Shown: positions 46,494 through 56,220 of the stretch, in pieces
Layout of the letters: every line of letters begins with the position of its first letter
Position numbering within the stretch: position 1 is the first letter of the stretch
NCBI RefSeq assembly: GCF_002104455.1
Contig: NZ_NBOC01000004.1
Span: 62,001 to 126,000, forward strand
Source: Colwellia chukchiensis
GTDB taxonomy: Bacteria > Pseudomonadota > Gammaproteobacteria > Enterobacterales > Alteromonadaceae
Direction: 5' to 3'
Length of the DNA stretch: 64,000 nt
Notes under the pieces: model-generated
The model's input: only the letters and a program-made list of their open reading frames with translations
Database searches by the model: none
What the model was told of the DNA's origin: nothing
Translations under genes and position numbers: made by a program

Positions 46494-49400
46494 ATGCAAA
46501 TTAAAGATTTATTTATAAAAGACATAAACCGCCCAATCAATGGCGTAGTTAAAGCAGATCAATTAGAAAGTAACACTGTCTTTACCGAACTAGATGAGTA
46601 CGTCATCACCAAAGAACTCGCGACTCATTTTGAAGAGTTTTTTGATGCTTATATGCCATCCGTACGCGACCCTAAGAAAAAAGCCGAATCGGGTAAAATC
46701 GGCGTTTGGGTAAGTGGTTTCTTTGGCTCAGGTAAATCGCATTTTATTAAAATTCTTTCTTACTTATTGCAAAACATCAAAGCAACGAATGGCGAGATTG
46801 ACAGATCAGCCATTGAGTTCTTTAAAGACAAAAACCTTGATGGTTTTTTACTTGGTGAAATTGACACAGCCGTAACCAAAGAAAATACGGTGATCTTATT
46901 TAACATTGACAGCCGAGCGAACACCGATGAAGGTGTTGATGCCATACTAAAAGTTTTCCTTAAGGTCTTTAATGAGCAAATGGGCTTTAGTGGTGATCAC
47001 CCGCACATCGCACATTTAGAGCGAGAATTAGATCAACGCGGCGTATTCCAGCAGTTTAAAGAAGAATTTAATACCTTAACTTCATCCAATTGGCTTGAAG
47101 AACGCGATGCCTATGACTTTTATCGTGACGACATGGCAGAAGCGTTAGGTAAAGTGACTAACCAATCAACTGAATCGGCTCGTCAATGGGTAGAACAGTT
47201 AGAAAATAACTTTACGCTCGATATCGCCAATTTCTGTAAATGGGTTAAAGAGTATTTAGACGCTGACTTAAATCGTCGTGTTTTATTTTTTGTTGATGAA
47301 GTAGGTCAGTTTATCGGTAACAACACACAAATGATGTTGAAGCTGCAAACCATTACAGAAAACCTCGGCACTATTTGTGAAGGCCGAGCGTGGGTGGTCG
47401 TTACCTCGCAAGAAGACATCGACTCTGTTATTGGCCACATGGCAGGCTCCAAAGGCCATGACTTTTCAAAGATCCAAGGTCGTTTTGAACGTCTATCGTT
47501 ATCAAGTTCAAATACCAGCGAAGTTATCGAAAAGCGTCTGTTATCTAAACTAGAGCAGGCTCGTCCGATTTTACAAACCTTGTATGACCAAAAAGGCGAT
47601 ATTCTTCGTAATCAACTAGCATTTGATAGCACAACTACCGCAGAGCTAGCCAATTACAAAGACGCCACCAGTTTTATTCATAGCTACCCATTTGTGCCGT
47701 ACCACTACAATCTAGTGCAAAAGATATTTGAAGCAATTCGTAAGGCGGGGGCAACTGGTCTTCACCTGAGTCGTGGTGAACGGTCATTGTTAGATGCCTT
47801 CCAAAGTGCGGCTAAACAAGTTCGTTACGAAGAAGTGGGCGTCTTAATCCCTTTGTATTACTTTTATCCAGCAATTGAAAGCTTCTTAGATACGTCCGTT
47901 AAAAAAGACATCGATCAAGCAGCAGAAAAAGAGTCAATTTCAGACTTTGCGCTAAATATTCTCAAAACACTATTCTTGATCCGTTACGTTGACGTAATCA
48001 AATCGACTATGGATAACTTAGTAACCTTGTGTGTTAGCAAGGTAGACGAAGACCGTTTAACGTTAAGACGTGATATCGAGCAAGCACTCAATGCACTTGA
48101 AGCGAACTTGCTTATTGCACGTCAAGGTGATGAATACATTTTCTTAACTAACGAAGAAAAAGAAATTGAGAACGAGATCCGCGAAACCGAAATTGAATTA
48201 TCGGATGAAACTAAAAAACTCAGCGATTTAATTTTTGATGATGTACTGCGCAGAGATAATATCTATCGTTATCCTGAAAACAAACAAGATTTTCCGATTA
48301 GTCGATTCTGTAATGGCATGCCGCGTGATGGCTCACAGGAAAATGACTTAGTAGTTAAAATCATTTCACCTATCGATCCGAATTACAGCGAATATGATTC
48401 TACGGTTTGTGCCAATCAATCGCAGGACGGCCTTTCTTCAGGTGGAGCAGGCGCCATTATCATTAAGCTTGCTGATAACAACAAAGTTTTCGATGAAATT
48501 CGTACATTTATAAAAACCGATAAATTTTTACGCAGAAACACAGGTAATAGGCCAGAGCAACAGCAGTTGTTGCATCAAAAAGGTTCTGAAAACCAAGATC
48601 GTAATCGCCGGGTTAAATTAGCCATTGAAGATCTGTTAAAAGATGCGGAATTCTATGCTTTAGGTTCACAACAAAATCCAAAAGGTGGAGCAATCAGCAC
48701 CATCCTACAAGAGCTATACAAGTATGTTATCGAAAACACCTTCAGTAAATTAAAACTGGTTAAACCGTTTCCGGGCGATATTCGCAGAGAAATTCAAAAC
48801 ACCTTAGTGGCTGATGATATCGGTCAAATTGGTCTAGATCTGCAAGGCCAAGAAGCCAATCCACTTGCCGTTCTCGAAGTCGAAAAATTTATTTCGCTTG
48901 GTGATGATGCAGGAAGGCCAATCACAGCGGAAGACATTGTAAAACGTTTCTCAAAACGACCTTTTGGCTGGAACGATGAAGAAATTGTACTGATCATTTC
49001 TCGTCTAGCATTAGCAAACAAAATCTGCTTCCAAAGCCGTCAGCAAGACGTCTCGTTAAAGAACGCTTACGATAACTTAATGCAAGTGCGTAAACGTGCA
49101 GAGCTTCGAGTTCGTCATATAAAGCAGCAGTCAGAAGCAAACCTAAAGCGTGCCGCGAAATTGTTTAAAGACGTATTCCAAAAGAATGCGGCTGATAGTG
49201 AAAAAGAGTTGTTTAACGATGCGAAATCTAACTTTGCGACTATAAAAGGCAAGCTAGATGCGTTCGCCAACAAAGCCTCTACTGGTCATTATCCGGGAGT
49301 GAGTGAAATTGAAAGTGGCCGAGTGTTATTGGCCGGGTTAATTGAAACACAATCCAGCTTCCAATTTATTGAGCAATTTCTTGCATGCGAAAATGACTTG

Positions 49401-50225
49401 CTCGATTTTGAAGAAGACTATCAAGATATAGAAGACTTTTATGAAACCCAATTTGCAACTTGGCAAAAGCTTCAAAGAGCGCTAACTATTGATTTTGATA
49501 GAAACCGTACTGCACTAGAAAAAGACAACGATGCTTTAGCTGCATTGCAAAAGCTCGAAAATATCTACAACAAACCTCGCCCATATCGAGAAATTAAAGA
49601 TATAGAGCCGTTAATCGAGTCAGTAAGCAAAGTTAATGATCAACTGCTACAAGAAAAACGAGCGCATGCAAAATCACGCATTGAGCACCGTATTGAGCAA
49701 GTGCAAAAGCAAATTACAGCGGCACACGTACCAAGCGAGTTAAGCAATAGAGCATTACGACCACTGCAATTGGCTTTACAAAGGCTCGATGGCTTAAGTG
49801 GAATTGCTGAGATCTTACAAGAACAAGCAGATTCGATTAATTTAGAAGAAGACGCTTATGATTTGATCAATAAGCACATAGAAGATCAGCAAGCGTTAGC
49901 AGCAAAACAAGCTAAAGAAGAAGCAGCAGCAGCTGCATCTAATTCAACTTCGGATTCAAGCGCTAACCCAAGCTCTGTGTCTACTTCTAACACAGGAAGT
50001 GGCGGCTACGAACCGTCAACGACTGAGCCTCAACAAGTAGCAGAGCCAGCGGTAAACACGCCAATTCCGAAAAAAATCGTGTCTATCGACACCGCGAGCA
50101 TTATTCGCGATGTTAATGCCACTGGCGTCATTGAAACCGAGCAAGACATAGACGCTTACCTTGCTGCATTAAAAGAAAAACTCACTGAGTTAGTTAACAG
50201 CAATAACAAAGTGCGCATTCGTTAA
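46494..50225 (+). CDS. brxC: BrxC P-loop ATPase
   Basis: This 1243-residue protein is the large ATPase of BREX type 1, with VWVSGFFGSGKSHFIKI (Walker A near residue 80) and VLFFVDEVGQFIG (Walker B near 265). Long charged helices follow in the C-terminal half. A flexible Ala/Ser-rich linker near residues 1140-1190 precedes a final helical tail. BrxC is an Orc/Cdc6-related AAA protein needed for both methylation and defence. Length agrees with the family (about 1200). Confidence 0.95.
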   Translation: MQIKDLFIKDINRPINGVVKADQLESNTVFTELDEYVITKELATHFEEFFDAYMPSVRDPKKKAESGKIGVWVSGFFGSGKSHFIKILSYLLQNIKATNGEIDRSAIEFFKDKNLDGFLLGEIDTAVTKENTVILFNIDSRANTDEGVDAILKVFLKVFNEQMGFSGDHPHIAHLERELDQRGVFQQFKEEFNTLTSSNWLEERDAYDFYRDDMAEALGKVTNQSTESARQWVEQLENNFTLDIANFCKWVKEYLDADLNRRVLFFVDEVGQFIGNNTQMMLKLQTITENLGTICEGRAWVVVTSQEDIDSVIGHMAGSKGHDFSKIQGRFERLSLSSSNTSEVIEKRLLSKLEQARPILQTLYDQKGDILRNQLAFDSTTTAELANYKDATSFIHSYPFVPYHYNLVQKIFEAIRKAGATGLHLSRGERSLLDAFQSAAKQVRYEEVGVLIPLYYFYPAIESFLDTSVKKDIDQAAEKESISDFALNILKTLFLIRYVDVIKSTMDNLVTLCVSKVDEDRLTLRRDIEQALNALEANLLIARQGDEYIFLTNEEKEIENEIRETEIELSDETKKLSDLIFDDVLRRDNIYRYPENKQDFPISRFCNGMPRDGSQENDLVVKIISPIDPNYSEYDSTVCANQSQDGLSSGGAGAIIIKLADNNKVFDEIRTFIKTDKFLRRNTGNRPEQQQLLHQKGSENQDRNRRVKLAIEDLLKDAEFYALGSQQNPKGGAISTILQELYKYVIENTFSKLKLVKPFPGDIRREIQNTLVADDIGQIGLDLQGQEANPLAVLEVEKFISLGDDAGRPITAEDIVKRFSKRPFGWNDEEIVLIISRLALANKICFQSRQQDVSLKNAYDNLMQVRKRAELRVRHIKQQSEANLKRAAKLFKDVFQKNAADSEKELFNDAKSNFATIKGKLDAFANKASTGHYPGVSEIESGRVLLAGLIETQSSFQFIEQFLACENDLLDFEEDYQDIEDFYETQFATWQKLQRALTIDFDRNRTALEKDNDALAALQKLENIYNKPRPYREIKDIEPLIESVSKVNDQLLQEKRAHAKSRIEHRIEQVQKQITAAHVPSELSNRALRPLQLALQRLDGLSGIAEILQEQADSINLEEDAYDLINKHIEDQQALAAKQAKEEAAAAASNSTSDSSANPSSVSTSNTGSGGYEPSTTEPQQVAEPAVNTPIPKKIVSIDTASIIRDVNATGVIETEQDIDAYLAALKEKLTELVNSNNKVRIR

Positions 50226-50251
50226 TCAAGGAAGAGTTAGAGGCAAATTAC

Positions 50252-53200
50252 ATGAACACGAAAAATTTAAAAGCATACGCACCTAAAGCACGTAGAGAGT
50301 TTATCGCAGCAGTTAAAAAGCGTGCTGCCCAATTTGGCATTTATGAAGATCGCATCGAAGAAGTACGCATAGAAGGTGGCGCTTCCATTATTGAAGGTCG
50401 TGCATTTACTCGTAAAGAAGGTGAGCAGCGCAAGAGATTAGAAAGCAAAATAGCTGAACGAAAATCTGCGACTTATCAAGAAAAGTACGACATGTTCATC
50501 CGTGAAATGGCTTACACATGGTTTAACCGACTTGCAGCTATTCGTTATATGGAACTGCATGATTATTTTGACCATGGTTTTCGAGTGCTTTCCCCTGCAA
50601 AGAGCAATACGAGTAACCCTGACGGATTACCTGAAATTCTAAGTCATGCGTCAGATGTAGCTGACAGTTTAGCGTTAGATAAAAGCCATATCATAGAGCT
50701 ACAGTTAGCCGGTGATAAAGAAGAAGCGCTATACCGGGAGTTACTGCTGGGTCAATGTCATCAACTAGCTAAAATAATGCCCCAGATCTTTAAAGGCTTA
50801 GGGTTTGAGGCATTGGATGACGCTACCGAGCTGCTACTACCAAATAATTTAACTAAAACAGACTCTATTCTAAAAGGTCTAATCAACGACATTCCAGAAG
50901 AAGATTGGCAAGAGATAGAAGTCATCGGTTGGCTTTATCAGTTCTATATTTCAGAACACAAAGATACTGTTATTGGTAAAGTGGTTAAATCAGAGGATAT
51001 TCCAGCGGCTACCCAGTTATTCACCCCTAACTGGATCGTTAAATATCTAGTTCAAAACTCAGTTGGTAGGCAGTGGTTGGCTACATATCCTGATTCAGAA
51101 CTAAAAGGCAAAATGGAATATTACATTGAGCCAGCCGAACAATCTGACGAAGTGATTGAACAGCTAAAAGCCATTACGCCAACAAGTATTGACCCCGAAG
51201 AAATTAAAGTACTCGATCCCGCTGCTGGTTCAGGTCATATCTTGGTTGAAGTCTATGAGGTATTACGTGAGATCTATCTTGAGCGAGGTTACAGGCTTCG
51301 TGAAATTCCAGAGTTAATCCTTACCAAAAACATCTACGGTTTAGACATAGATGATCGTGCGGCGCAACTTGCTGGCTTTGCCTTAATGATGAAAGCCCGT
51401 GAAGACGACAGACGCATTTTCCAACGGGTTGAAGACGGTGAAGTATCGCTTAATGTGCTTTCATTACAATCAACCGAAGGGCTGGACATCACGACGATAT
51501 GGAAAGGATTAGATTTAGAAGGCAATCAACAAATTGGCTCAACAGGTGGGCTTTTTGACGAATCCACCGACGTCATTCCAGCGAATGCGGGAATCTACAA
51601 AGAATACTTTGGATTACTGCAAACACTTAAAACAGCATTTCTACAAGCCAAAACTCTTGGCTCGTTGATACAGATTGATTCTAAGCATTTAGATAACCTT
51701 CTTTCACTTAAACAGCTTTTATTAAAAAAATTAGCGAACTCTGATACCCAATCAAAACCTGAAGTAGAAAAAATACTGCCTATTGTTAACCAAGCCATTG
51801 TGCTTGCTCAAAAGTATGATGCGGTATGTGCAAATCCGCCATATCTTGGCTCAAAGGGGATGAATGCGGATCTTAAAGAGTACGCCAAAAAGGAATTTCC
51901 TAATTCTAAATCGGATTTGTTCGCTGTATTTATGGAGAGAGCCTTTGGTTTATTAACTAGAAATGGTTATAACGCACAAGTTAACATGCAATCTTGGATG
52001 TTTTTATCAAGTTACGAAGCGCTACGAGATTGGTTATTGGATACTAAAACCTTTGTAACTATGGCTCATCTTGGTGCAAGAGCATTTGGGCAAATTTCAG
52101 GCGAAGTCGTTCAAACCACTGCTTGGATTTTAAATAATATTTACGTTGAATCATACCAGCCTGTATTTTTCAGGTTGATTGACGGAAATGAAACTGAAAA
52201 GCGCACAGCATTGGCAAATAAAGAATGCAGCTACAACGAAACAAAGCAAAGCGACTTTAAAAAAATCCCCGGAAGCCCTATAGCTTATTGGGTTAGTAAT
52301 GATTTTAAGAATATTTACAAAAACAAATTTGTACAAGACGTTACTATTTCGGATGGTCAAAACAAAACAGGAAATAATGACAAATTTTTGAGATTTCATT
52401 GGGAATTAGACAGAAATGATATAGGGATCGGTCATAAGTGGTTATTTTACGCAAAAGGAGGTGGATTTCGGAGGTGGTATGGTAATCTTTTAGAAGTTGT
52501 GAATTGGTCTTCAAAAGCAAGAGAGCACTATAAAAAGGATAAAATTTGTAGAATTATTCCGGAATACTTGTGGTATGAGACTGGTATAACTTGGGGCTTG
52601 ATTACGTCATCGAAGCCTACTTTTAGGTATTTACCTGACTACGCAACTTTTGATGTAGGTGGTTCGTCAGTATTTTTCAAAGATCCAAGCGACATAAATT
52701 ATGTACTTGGTCTTTGCAATTCGTCTGTAGCTCTGCAAGCTTTAAGAGTAAGTAATCCAACTTTAAACTTTCAAGTAAAGAATATAAGAGATCTCCCCTA
52801 TCTAGAATTAACAAATAAACTTTTGTTGTCTGATTTGTCTGAGCAAGCTCAGGAAATATCAAAACAAGATTGGGATAGTAAGGAAACATCTTTTGAATTT
52901 AAGTTTTTTCCTCTTGTCAGCGAAAATCCTAATGTCAAATTGGCTGAGAGTTTTGCTGTTATTGCAAGTGTTCAAAAAAAGCAGACTTCTGATCTTAAAA
53001 ATATTGAAGAAAAGATAAATGAATTATTCGTCTGTGAATTTGATTTAAGTGATGACATCGAAACCTCAGTACCAGTTGAGGAAGTTAGCCTCTTTGCAAA
53101 CCCTAGTTTTAATAATGTTCAATTTGAGAATGAATTTGATTCTCGAAGAGCAATGCTTGCACCTGAACTAATTAGCTATATCTTGGGTTGTATTATGGGA

Positions 53201-53926
53201 CGTTACTCGATAGATCGAGAAGGACTAGTTTACGCTCATTCTGGCAACGAAGGCTTCAAAGAGTTAGAAGCCCAAGGCGCATATAAAACATTCCCTGCCG
53301 ATGATGACGGTATTATTCCATTGGCATCAGAAGAGTGGTTATTTGATGATGATGCAACTACTCGTTTTAAAGAATTTGTTAAAACCGTGTGGGGCGACGA
53401 GCACTTATCTGACAACCTAGAATTCGTAGCCGAAAGCTTATGTTTACATGCGCTTAAACCTAAAAAAGGTGAAGTTGCTATGGATACAATCCGCCGTTAT
53501 TTCTCAACGCAATTCTTTAAAGATCATTGCAAGACCTACAAAAAACGACCTATTTACTGGCTATTTAGCTCAGGTAAAGAAAAAGCTTTTGAGTGTTTAG
53601 TCTATCTTCACCGATATAACGAAGGTACGTTATCTCGTATGCGCACCGAGTATGTTACACCTCTCATGGGTAAATACGATGCGCAACTAGCAAGACTCTC
53701 AGACGACATGGTTAACGCAACCGGCTCAGAAGCTCGCCGTATTGAAAAGGAGATCAAAGCGTTAGAGAAAAAACAAGCCGAACTCCGCACCTTCGACGAG
53801 CAGCTAAAACACTACGCCGAAAAACGCATCACTCTCGACCTAGACGACGGCGTAAAAGAAAACTACGGCAAATTCGGCAACCTACTAGCAGACGTCAAAG
53901 CCATCCACGGAAAGGCGGTGAAGTAG
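50252..53926 (+). CDS. pglX: PglX adenine-specific DNA methyltransferase (BREX)
   Basis: This 1224-residue protein has motif I DPAAGSGHILVE near residue 325 and motif IV ANPPYLGSKGM near 526, the N6-adenine class. A large C-terminal region should hold the target-recognition domain. PglX marks one strand of a non-palindromic site so that the host is spared. Two oddities are visible. A palindromic repeat-like segment sits in frame near 51571-51597 (VIPANAGI). The part from about 52150 to 53100 is markedly more AT-rich than either flank, consistent with exchange of the recognition domain. The 3' 200 bp are C/G-rich at third positions. Confidence 0.96.
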   Translation: MNTKNLKAYAPKARREFIAAVKKRAAQFGIYEDRIEEVRIEGGASIIEGRAFTRKEGEQRKRLESKIAERKSATYQEKYDMFIREMAYTWFNRLAAIRYMELHDYFDHGFRVLSPAKSNTSNPDGLPEILSHASDVADSLALDKSHIIELQLAGDKEEALYRELLLGQCHQLAKIMPQIFKGLGFEALDDATELLLPNNLTKTDSILKGLINDIPEEDWQEIEVIGWLYQFYISEHKDTVIGKVVKSEDIPAATQLFTPNWIVKYLVQNSVGRQWLATYPDSELKGKMEYYIEPAEQSDEVIEQLKAITPTSIDPEEIKVLDPAAGSGHILVEVYEVLREIYLERGYRLREIPELILTKNIYGLDIDDRAAQLAGFALMMKAREDDRRIFQRVEDGEVSLNVLSLQSTEGLDITTIWKGLDLEGNQQIGSTGGLFDESTDVIPANAGIYKEYFGLLQTLKTAFLQAKTLGSLIQIDSKHLDNLLSLKQLLLKKLANSDTQSKPEVEKILPIVNQAIVLAQKYDAVCANPPYLGSKGMNADLKEYAKKEFPNSKSDLFAVFMERAFGLLTRNGYNAQVNMQSWMFLSSYEALRDWLLDTKTFVTMAHLGARAFGQISGEVVQTTAWILNNIYVESYQPVFFRLIDGNETEKRTALANKECSYNETKQSDFKKIPGSPIAYWVSNDFKNIYKNKFVQDVTISDGQNKTGNNDKFLRFHWELDRNDIGIGHKWLFYAKGGGFRRWYGNLLEVVNWSSKAREHYKKDKICRIIPEYLWYETGITWGLITSSKPTFRYLPDYATFDVGGSSVFFKDPSDINYVLGLCNSSVALQALRVSNPTLNFQVKNIRDLPYLELTNKLLLSDLSEQAQEISKQDWDSKETSFEFKFFPLVSENPNVKLAESFAVIASVQKKQTSDLKNIEEKINELFVCEFDLSDDIETSVPVEEVSLFANPSFNNVQFENEFDSRRAMLAPELISYILGCIMGRYSIDREGLVYAHSGNEGFKELEAQGAYKTFPADDDGIIPLASEEWLFDDDATTRFKEFVKTVWGDEHLSDNLEFVAESLCLHALKPKKGEVAMDTIRRYFSTQFFKDHCKTYKKRPIYWLFSSGKEKAFECLVYLHRYNEGTLSRMRTEYVTPLMGKYDAQLARLSDDMVNATGSEARRIEKEIKALEKKQAELRTFDEQLKHYAEKRITLDLDDGVKENYGKFGNLLADVKAIHGKAVK

Positions 53927-53927
53927 C

Positions 53928-55853
53928 ATGAAGTTACAAAGTTTAAGCGATATCTTTGAAAAGCGACTGTTGCGCATACCTGATTATCAACGTGGTTACG
54001 CATGGTTAGAACATCAGTACAATGATTTCTGGGAAGATATCCTACATCTAAATATTGATAGAGTTCATTATACTGGGGTTATTACGTTAGAACCTGTGCC
54101 GAGGGATATATGGCGTAAATGGGAAAATGATGAATGGATCATTGAGGGAGTCGGCTTTAAACCTTTTTATGTGGTCGATGGGCAACAAAGGTTAACAACC
54201 TCAATGTTGCTTATGCAGGCAATCCTTGAATCTGTTGATACCGACACGCTTTTAAATTATCAATCTCTAGAAACTATTAGAAAGCAGTACATTATTAATA
54301 GGGCTGAAGATGGCCTGAGAGAAAGCTTTATTTTTGGATATGAGAAAGATAATCCAAGCGACGAGTATTTAAAAACAAAAGTTTTTGGAGTCCATTCACA
54401 CAGCAACCAATATCAAGAAACGCTATACACGCAAAACCTATCTAAAGCTAAAGCGTTTTTTAAGGAAAAGCTGAGTGAATTAACTACAGATGAAATAGCG
54501 GTTATTTATAAAAAGCTGACACAGAAGTTTAAATTCAACTTGTATGAAATTGACGATGAAATCGATGTGTATGTGACTTTTGAAACAATGAATAACCGAG
54601 GAAAACCATTAACAAGTTTAGAATTATTAAAAAATCGTCTTATTTACCTTTCGACACTATTTAAAGAGCACGAAGGTCATGCGGTGCTTAGAGCAAAAAT
54701 AAATAATGCTTGGAAGACTATCTATGAGTATTTAGGGAAAAACCCAGAAGCACCTCTGAGTGAACATTTATTCTTACGTAACCATTGGACGATGTATTTT
54801 AAATATACTCGACGTAAGGGTGATGACTATATTAAATTTTTGTTGGATGAAAAATTTACAGCAAGAAATGTTACCCATCCTAAGAAAGAGGAAGACAGGA
54901 TCTCTGTTGAGGAAATCGACAAGTATGTAACGAGCCTTCAGCAATCTATTAGGCCTTGGTTCTATATGCATAACCCTTATTTTCCTCTGCCAGAGTATAC
55001 TGATGAGCAAAATAAGCTGCTGCTTGATAGACTTCACCGTTTGAGTTTCAGGGCATTTAAACCATTGTTGTTGGCTGCATATGTTTCCCAACAGAGCGTA
55101 GAGAAGGTTAATTTATTACTATCAGCGGCTGAAAGATATAACTTCACTTTATTCACTTTGAGCCAAAGACGTTCCAATACTGGTGATACTGAGTTTTTCT
55201 CAATGTCTCGTGATTTAATGACCAAAAAAATAACCATTGAATCAATTGTTGCCTCCATTACAGAGTGGGTCGATAAATATTATGACCCCAATCGTTTTCT
55301 TGCATATATCTCGGAAAAATATGAATTAGGTAATCATGGATTTTTTAAGTGGGATGGAATTAGATATTTTCTTTATGAGCATGAACAATGGTTACGTTCA
55401 CGAGGGAAGCAATCGTCAAATAAGTTGTCGTGGGAAAAACTCTCTGCTACTAAAAAGGATAGCGTAACGATAGAACATATTTTTCCTCAAACTCCAAAAG
55501 ATCCTTATTGGCTCTCGCGCTTTGGCACTTTTAGTAAAGAAGAAACACAATTTGTTGCACACTCTTTAGGTAACTTAGTTCCACTGAGTAGAGCTAAAAA
55601 CTCTAGTTTGCAAAACGATAGTTTCGATTTAAAGAAAAATAACGGTAATGGTGTAGGGTTCTACAACGGGTCTGCTTCAGAAAATGAACTAGCTCAAAAA
55701 GAAGAGTGGTTGCCCGAATCAATTTTAGAACGCGGATTAGAGTTACTAAAATTTATGGAAGAAAGGTGGGATATTGTAGTTGGAGATAATGATTTTAAAA
55801 CCAATTTGTTACATCTAGCCTTTTTGAATGACAAGGAGGAGGTCACGATTTAG
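53928..55853 (+). CDS. brxU: GmrSD/BrxU-like restriction protein (DUF262-DUF1524)
   Basis: This 641-residue protein starts with the DUF262 domain: IPDYQRGYAWLEHQYNDFW near residue 17 and YVVDGQQRLTTSML near 83 (the DGQQR nucleotide-binding motif), then TFETMNNRGKPL. The C-terminal DUF1524 nuclease has TIEHIFPQTP near 520 and SLGNLVPLSRAKNSSL. This is the type IV GmrSD family, which cuts modified DNA. Position between pglX and pglZ matches brxU of the E. fergusonii BREX island. The ATG begins 1 bp after the pglX stop. Activity on glucosylated or hydroxymethylated DNA is inferred. Confidence 0.88.
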   Translation: MKLQSLSDIFEKRLLRIPDYQRGYAWLEHQYNDFWEDILHLNIDRVHYTGVITLEPVPRDIWRKWENDEWIIEGVGFKPFYVVDGQQRLTTSMLLMQAILESVDTDTLLNYQSLETIRKQYIINRAEDGLRESFIFGYEKDNPSDEYLKTKVFGVHSHSNQYQETLYTQNLSKAKAFFKEKLSELTTDEIAVIYKKLTQKFKFNLYEIDDEIDVYVTFETMNNRGKPLTSLELLKNRLIYLSTLFKEHEGHAVLRAKINNAWKTIYEYLGKNPEAPLSEHLFLRNHWTMYFKYTRRKGDDYIKFLLDEKFTARNVTHPKKEEDRISVEEIDKYVTSLQQSIRPWFYMHNPYFPLPEYTDEQNKLLLDRLHRLSFRAFKPLLLAAYVSQQSVEKVNLLLSAAERYNFTLFTLSQRRSNTGDTEFFSMSRDLMTKKITIESIVASITEWVDKYYDPNRFLAYISEKYELGNHGFFKWDGIRYFLYEHEQWLRSRGKQSSNKLSWEKLSATKKDSVTIEHIFPQTPKDPYWLSRFGTFSKEETQFVAHSLGNLVPLSRAKNSSLQNDSFDLKKNNGNGVGFYNGSASENELAQKEEWLPESILERGLELLKFMEERWDIVVGDNDFKTNLLHLAFLNDKEEVTI

Positions 55854-55885
55854 TTGTTGCATATTGTGTTTTTTAATGCAAAAAT

Positions 55886-55922
55886 TTGCAAACTCTAAAT
55901 AGTGACACTATATATGGTGTCA
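55886..55922 (+). promoter_or_regulatory. Promoter and operator of the hicA-hicB-secB cassette
   Basis: A TTGCAA -35 box (55886-55891), a 17-bp spacer and TATATA (55909-55914) form a good promoter. An inverted repeat TGACAC-N8-GTGTCA (55903-55922) covers the -10 box and ends one base before the hicA ATG. Binding by HicB would block transcription. The mRNA leader would be almost absent. Confidence 0.7.
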
Positions 55923-55923
55923 G

Positions 55924-56220
55924 ATGCCTAAAGAATTATATGATGAAGTAATAACCACATTTCAGAATGCTGGTGCAAGTATGAGGTGCCAACAAGCGAA
56001 ATCCTTGTTGGGAGAGTTAGGCTTTAATGTCAAAGATGGCCGCAAAGGGGGGCATAAGGTTTTTACTCATCCTCATTTAGAAGGTTTTACCTCAGGTTCA
56101 CTTAATTGTGATCACGGTAGAAATCCAGAAATTAAAAAGCCTTACATAAAAAAAATAATAAAGGTATTAGAGAAGTACGAGAACGAACTCGTAAAATACT
56201 TGGAGAAACGAGATGGATAG
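55924..56220 (+). CDS. hicA: HicA-like mRNA interferase toxin
   Basis: This 98-residue protein has the HicA core: AKSLLGELGFNVKDGRKGGHKVFTHP with the catalytic His near residue 44, then SLNCDHGRNPEIKKPYIKKIIKVLEKY. This is the double-stranded-RNA-binding-like fold that cuts mRNA. The N-terminus is about 18 residues longer than in minimal HicA proteins, and an internal ATG at 55981 could also start it. The frame overlaps hicB by 8 bp. Start at 55924 would make the transcript nearly leaderless, given the promoter position. Confidence 0.8.
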   Translation: MPKELYDEVITTFQNAGASMRCQQAKSLLGELGFNVKDGRKGGHKVFTHPHLEGFTSGSLNCDHGRNPEIKKPYIKKIIKVLEKYENELVKYLEKRDG

